From Terasakiella brassicae (GTDB lineage: Bacteria; Pseudomonadota; Alphaproteobacteria; Rhodospirillales; Terasakiellaceae): a stretch of DNA of 64,000 nt. This document shows, in pieces, positions 60,350 through 64,000 of this stretch (the stretch's first letter is position 1; every line of letters begins with the position of its first letter). The notes under the pieces were generated by a model. That model ran no database searches. It was not told the origin of the DNA and saw only the letters and a list, made by a program, of their open reading frames with translations. Made by a program: the position numbers and the translations under genes. The stretch is taken from NCBI RefSeq assembly GCF_014641495.1, contig NZ_BMHV01000018.1, forward strand, positions 1 through 64,000, written 5' to 3'.

Positions 60350-62134
60350 ATGGTCGATTCACGAGAACAACATTATCGCAAACTTTTAGACATCGGACTG
60401 GCCCTGTCGACCGAACGCAATTCCGTTCGCTTGATGGAAAAAATTCTCGATGAAGCAAAGTCCATGTGCAATGCCGATGGCGGCACGCTTTATCGCGTGG
60501 TCGATAACGATCAACGCCTGCGTTTTGAGATTATGCGTAATGACAGTCTCGGCATTTATAACGGCGGAACATCGGGTAAAGAAATCAATCTCCCTCCGGT
60601 CGAACTTTTTGATCCTGAAACGGGGGAAGAAAACCATAAAAATGTCGCATCTTATTGCGCCCTGTCCAAAAAAACGATCAGTATTGATGATGCCTATGTC
60701 TTCAAGGATTTTGATTTCCAGGGCACCAAAAATTTTGATAAAGCCACCGGCTATCGTTCCAAATCATTCCTGACCGTCCCGCTGTACAATAATGAACGCC
60801 GCGTCATCGCGGTTCTGCAATTGTTAAACGCGCAGGACCGCGACACCGGCGAAGTCATCGGTTTCGACACGTCCTTGCAACCGTTTGTCGAGGCATTGGC
60901 CGCACAAGCCGCAATCGCACTCGACAATCAATTGCTGGTCGAAGCCCAAAAAGAATTACTGGCTTCCTTCATCAGTTTAATCGCCGGCGCGATTGATGCC
61001 AAGTCTGCCTACACCGGCGGACATTGCCAGCGCGTGCCCGTCCTGACCGATATGCTTGCTCAAGCCGCAATTGACCAAAAATCCGGTCAATTCGCTGATT
61101 TTAACATGAGCGAAGAAGAACAATATGAATTGCATATTGCAGGCTTGCTGCATGACTGCGGCAAAGTCACCACCCCGGAATATATCGTTGATAAAGCCAC
61201 GAAACTGGAAACCATTTACGACCGTATCCACGAAGTCCGCATGCGCTTTGAAGTGATGAAACGCGATGCGGAAATTGACTATTGGAAAGGTCTGCATCAG
61301 GGCGAAGATGAAGCTGTTCTGAAAAAGGCATTAGACAAAAAGCTGGCCCAACTGGATGATGATTTTGCCTTTGTTGCAGAATGCAATGTCGGCGGTGAAT
61401 TTATGGCCCCCGACCGGATGGATCGTCTGGATCACATTGCCCAACAAACCTGGACACGTACGTTATCCGACCGTCTCGGCATCGGACATGAAGAAGAAAC
61501 CCGCAAAAAAGCCTGCGGACCCGAAGCACCCTTGCCTGTGGAAGAATCGGTTCTTGCTGATCGTGCGGACCATATTATCGCACGCCGTGACAAATCGCTG
61601 TTTGCCGCCGATAATCCCTTTGGTTTCAAAATGACGCCGCCGGATAATCTGTATAATCTGGGCGAGCTTTATAACCTGAAAATCAAGGCTGGCACCCTGA
61701 CCGAAGAAGATCGTTTCAAGATCAACGATCATATCGTTCAAACCATTATTATGCTGGATCAATTGCCCTTCCCGCGTCATCTGCGCCGTGTCCCGGAATA
61801 TGCAGGTGGGCACCATGAAAAAATGAACGGAACCGGTTATCCCCGCAAGCTGCGTGCCGATGAAATGTCCCTTCCTGCCCGTATGATGGCAATCGCCGAT
61901 ATTTTCGAGGCCCTGACGGCTGCAGACCGTCCGTATAAATTACCGAAAACCCTGTCTCAATCCATCAGGATCATGTCCTTTATGGTCAAGGACGACCATC
62001 TCGACAAGGATCTGTTTGAGCTGTTCCTCACCTCGGGGAAATATCTGGAATATGCAGAGAAATTCCTCAAACCCGAACAAATCGACGAGGTTGATATCTC
62101 GCAATATCTTGCCGATACAACGGATGCAGCCTGA
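60350..62134 (+). CDS. GAF/HD-GYP protein with long insertion
   Basis: A 594-residue cytoplasmic protein. A GAF domain spans about 20-195 (ending FVEALAAQAAIALDNQLL). The HD-GYP domain starts near 205: GGHCQRVPVLT, then HDCGK at 268-272, and HHEKMNGTGYP at 488-498, followed by LPARMMAIADIFEALTAADRPYK. The catalytic HD, HHE and GYP are present, so c-di-GMP phosphodiesterase activity is plausible. About 215 residues separate HD from HHE, where roughly 60 are usual, giving an insertion of about 150 residues (positions 290-440). Input is unknown. Confidence 0.9.
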   Translation: MVDSREQHYRKLLDIGLALSTERNSVRLMEKILDEAKSMCNADGGTLYRVVDNDQRLRFEIMRNDSLGIYNGGTSGKEINLPPVELFDPETGEENHKNVASYCALSKKTISIDDAYVFKDFDFQGTKNFDKATGYRSKSFLTVPLYNNERRVIAVLQLLNAQDRDTGEVIGFDTSLQPFVEALAAQAAIALDNQLLVEAQKELLASFISLIAGAIDAKSAYTGGHCQRVPVLTDMLAQAAIDQKSGQFADFNMSEEEQYELHIAGLLHDCGKVTTPEYIVDKATKLETIYDRIHEVRMRFEVMKRDAEIDYWKGLHQGEDEAVLKKALDKKLAQLDDDFAFVAECNVGGEFMAPDRMDRLDHIAQQTWTRTLSDRLGIGHEEETRKKACGPEAPLPVEESVLADRADHIIARRDKSLFAADNPFGFKMTPPDNLYNLGELYNLKIKAGTLTEEDRFKINDHIVQTIIMLDQLPFPRHLRRVPEYAGGHHEKMNGTGYPRKLRADEMSLPARMMAIADIFEALTAADRPYKLPKTLSQSIRIMSFMVKDDHLDKDLFELFLTSGKYLEYAEKFLKPEQIDEVDISQYLADTTDAA

Positions 62135-62151
62135 TACGCATAGGCAACATC

Positions 62152-63069
62152 ATGGGACAAATCGTCAGTATCAGCCGCCGCACCGACATTGCCGCCTTTT
62201 ATAGCGACTGGTTTATCAATCGGGTTCAGGCCGGATTTGTAAAAACACGCAACCCGTTTAACCCCAATCAAGTTCGTGATATTTCCCTGCGACCCGAAGA
62301 TGTCGATTGTTTTGTTTTCTGGACACGCAACCCGGCACCGCTTTTCCCTCATCTTGACATGCTGGAAAAACGTCCATTTGCCTCGTACTTTCACATGACG
62401 ATTACAGGCTACCCGCGCGAAATTGAAAACAGCACACTATCGCTCGAACAGGCCATACATCATTTTAAAACCCTGTCCCAAAAAATCGGGCCGGATCGTG
62501 TTATCTGGCGCTATGATCCCATTCTTTTATCCAATCTCACCCCTATTGATTATCATATCGACAGGTTTGATAAAATTGCCCATGCCTTACAGGGCCATAC
62601 CCATAGCGTCATGTTCGCCTTGACCGATTTTTATGCCAAAACAGAACGCAACCTCAAGAAAATCAGCGCCCTTACCTATCAGGATATCGCCCAACAAGAA
62701 GAGGAACTCAACCGGTTGCTGGCAGCTTTATCGACCATTGCGCGTTCCTGTGGGCTGTCTTTAAAATCCTGTGCGCAGGAACAAGACTGGCGCGCCTTTT
62801 CCATTGAACATGGCAAATGCATCGACGACGATCTCATTCGTAAAATTTCCAAAACAGACCAACATTTGCGCAAAGACAAAGGCCAACGCAAAGCCTGCGG
62901 ATGCGTTCAATCGGTTGATATCGGTGCCTATAACAGTTGCCTGCATGGCTGCCAGTATTGTTATGCGACCTACAATGATGCGCAGGCGAAAGACGCCTAT
63001 CGTCAGCATGACCCATATAGCCCGTTTTTACTTGAACGCAGTGCAACAAAAAACGTAAAACAGTCGTAA
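62152..63069 (+). CDS. DUF1848 protein with C-terminal CX3CX2C
   Basis: A 305-residue protein with SISRRTDIAAFYSDWFINRVQAGFV and VFWTRNPAPLFP at the N-terminus, both DUF1848 marks. The C-terminus has CGC (249, 251), then SCLHGCQYCYA with Cys263, Cys267 and Cys270 in the CX3CX2C spacing of radical-SAM iron-sulfur sites. There the motif is normally near the N-terminus, so this may be a permuted relative or a separate metal site. The gene lies 17 bp behind the HD-GYP gene; function unknown. Confidence 0.85.
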   Translation: MGQIVSISRRTDIAAFYSDWFINRVQAGFVKTRNPFNPNQVRDISLRPEDVDCFVFWTRNPAPLFPHLDMLEKRPFASYFHMTITGYPREIENSTLSLEQAIHHFKTLSQKIGPDRVIWRYDPILLSNLTPIDYHIDRFDKIAHALQGHTHSVMFALTDFYAKTERNLKKISALTYQDIAQQEEELNRLLAALSTIARSCGLSLKSCAQEQDWRAFSIEHGKCIDDDLIRKISKTDQHLRKDKGQRKACGCVQSVDIGAYNSCLHGCQYCYATYNDAQAKDAYRQHDPYSPFLLERSATKNVKQS

Positions 63070-63187
63070 TAACACCGCAATCAAAGAAATATAATTTCAA
63101 TGCAAGCGTTTAAAAACACCTTTTATTGCGCTGCAAAAAATGCTAGAACCCCTCCAAATGACACAAAAAAAATGAGGACGTCCTAAA

Positions 63188-64000
63188 ATGACAAAAACAA
63201 ACCCGGGCAATTTCTTTGAGGATTTCTTCCTCGGTCAGGAAATCGTTCACGCCACACCGCGCACCGTGACAGAAGGCGATGTCTCGCTTTACACCGCCCT
63301 TTACGGTTTTCGACATATGCCGCACAGCGCCGAACCTTACGCAATGGGTTTGGGGTTTGAAGCCATGCCGCTGGATGACATGCTGGCCTTCCATATGGTG
63401 TTTGGCAAAACGGTTCCCGATGTTTCCCTGAACGCGGTTGCCAACCTTGGTTATGCCGTTGGACGGTTTGGTGCCCCGGTTTATGCCGGTGATACGCTGC
63501 GCACGACCTCCACTGTCATTGGATTGAAAGAAAACTCCAACGGCAAAACGGGTGTTGTCTATGTCAATTCCATCGGCATTAACCAAAAAGACGAAGTCGT
63601 TCTGGATTATGTCCGTTGGGTCATGGTGAAAAAGAAAGATCTGAATGCACCGACACCGGACACCATTATTCCCGACCTGCCCAAAGCCGTTGATGTCGAT
63701 GATCTTGTGATCGCAGAAGGTCTGGATTTTTCAAGTTACGATGTGGAACTGGCAGGTTCCCCACACCTGTGGGAAGATTACCAAATTGGTGAGAAAATCG
63801 ACCATATCGACGGCATGACCATTGAAGAAGCCGAACACCAAATGGCGACCCGTCTCTATCAAAACACGGCCAAAGTTCACTTCGACCAGTTTGCTGCCAA
63901 AGATAACCGTTTCGGCAAACGTCTGATTTACGGCGGTCACATTATTTCATTGGCGCGCGCGCTTTCCTTCAATGGATTGGGCAATGCATTCAAAGTTGCC
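63188..64000 (+). CDS. mch: Mesaconyl-CoA hydratase (MaoC family), 3' end outside window
   Basis: Encodes 271 residues before the window ends. TKTNPGNFFEDFFLGQEIVHATPRTVTEGDVSLYTALYG and FGKTVPDVSLNAVANLGYAVGRFGAPVYAGDTL match the double hot-dog hydratase that converts mesaconyl-CoA to methylmalyl-CoA in the ethylmalonyl-CoA pathway for acetyl-CoA assimilation. A second MaoC-like half begins near residue 190 (LWEDYQIGEKIDHIDGMTIEEAEHQMATRLYQNTAKVHFD). GAGGACG precedes the ATG. The family is about 340 residues, so roughly 70 are missing. Confidence 0.92.
   Translation, partial: MTKTNPGNFFEDFFLGQEIVHATPRTVTEGDVSLYTALYGFRHMPHSAEPYAMGLGFEAMPLDDMLAFHMVFGKTVPDVSLNAVANLGYAVGRFGAPVYAGDTLRTTSTVIGLKENSNGKTGVVYVNSIGINQKDEVVLDYVRWVMVKKKDLNAPTPDTIIPDLPKAVDVDDLVIAEGLDFSSYDVELAGSPHLWEDYQIGEKIDHIDGMTIEEAEHQMATRLYQNTAKVHFDQFAAKDNRFGKRLIYGGHIISLARALSFNGLGNAFKVA

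Overview
The window is a 64 kb stretch of an alphaproteobacterial chromosome. The evidence is the ffh-rpsP-rimM-trmD-rplS block, an M16 peptidase of the mitochondrial-processing type next to thrC, a DUF1127 protein, CIRCE-controlled groESL, a type II 3-hydroxyacyl-CoA dehydrogenase and a mesaconyl-CoA hydratase of the ethylmalonyl-CoA pathway. Moderate GC and the many PAS, Cache and c-di-GMP proteins suggest a free-living, probably aquatic, Rhodospirillales-like organism (Terasakiella-like at a guess; the genus cannot be fixed from sequence reading alone). No rRNA, CRISPR array or complete prophage was seen.

Layout. 1-460 is insertion-sequence debris: the 3' ends of an IS110-type and an IS630-type transposase. 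513-1876 is a 1.34 kb cassette inserted at the 3' end of tRNA-Gln, flanked by a 20-bp direct repeat of the tRNA end and carrying one Abi-like HEPN gene and no integrase. 2000-4557 holds ispE and a TPR lipoprotein. 4701-10072 is a signalling block: a three-PAS histidine kinase, a protein with an apparently degenerate EAL domain, a membrane-anchored chemotaxis receptor and a soluble Aer-type PAS protein. 10360-14342 holds rplU-rpmA, obgE, proB and a glycosyltransferase. 14339-23383 is a transport and metabolism region with an MFS permease, three EamA permeases, a periplasmic binding protein, a GcvA-like LysR regulator, an indole/phenylpyruvate decarboxylase and a DUF4336 protein. 23380-29128 has an M16 peptidase, thrC, a short-chain dehydrogenase and CIRCE-groES-groEL.

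30 kb onward. 29228-32384 is a GT2-TVP38-GT39 operon for polyprenyl-linked sugar transfer to the envelope. Then come a rhodanese, ccmAB, a periplasmic binding protein, TPP-riboswitch-controlled thiC, oxyR with a di-heme cytochrome c peroxidase, and leuCDB. 43571-44726 is a divergent Ner-like/CI-like regulator pair, probably a leftover phage immunity region. The trmD operon is followed by two tandem secreted Cache-like proteins and the lipid A/Kdo operon (msbA, a DUF374 acyltransferase, waaA, lpxK, an lpxL-type acyltransferase) with a divergent kinase-like gene. pmbA, ubiD, a GAF/HD-GYP protein, a DUF1848 protein with a C-terminal CX3CX2C motif, and a mesaconyl-CoA hydratase cut by the window edge close the region.

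The genome is compact. Many co-directional genes overlap as ATGA, and five convergent pairs end in a shared TTAA so that both stop codons overlap. The most unusual items are the integrase-less tRNA-Gln cassette that displaced the tRNA's own terminator, the tandem stand-alone Cache proteins with a conserved CxxC, the degenerate EAL protein beside a PAS kinase, and the lone Ner/CI switch.
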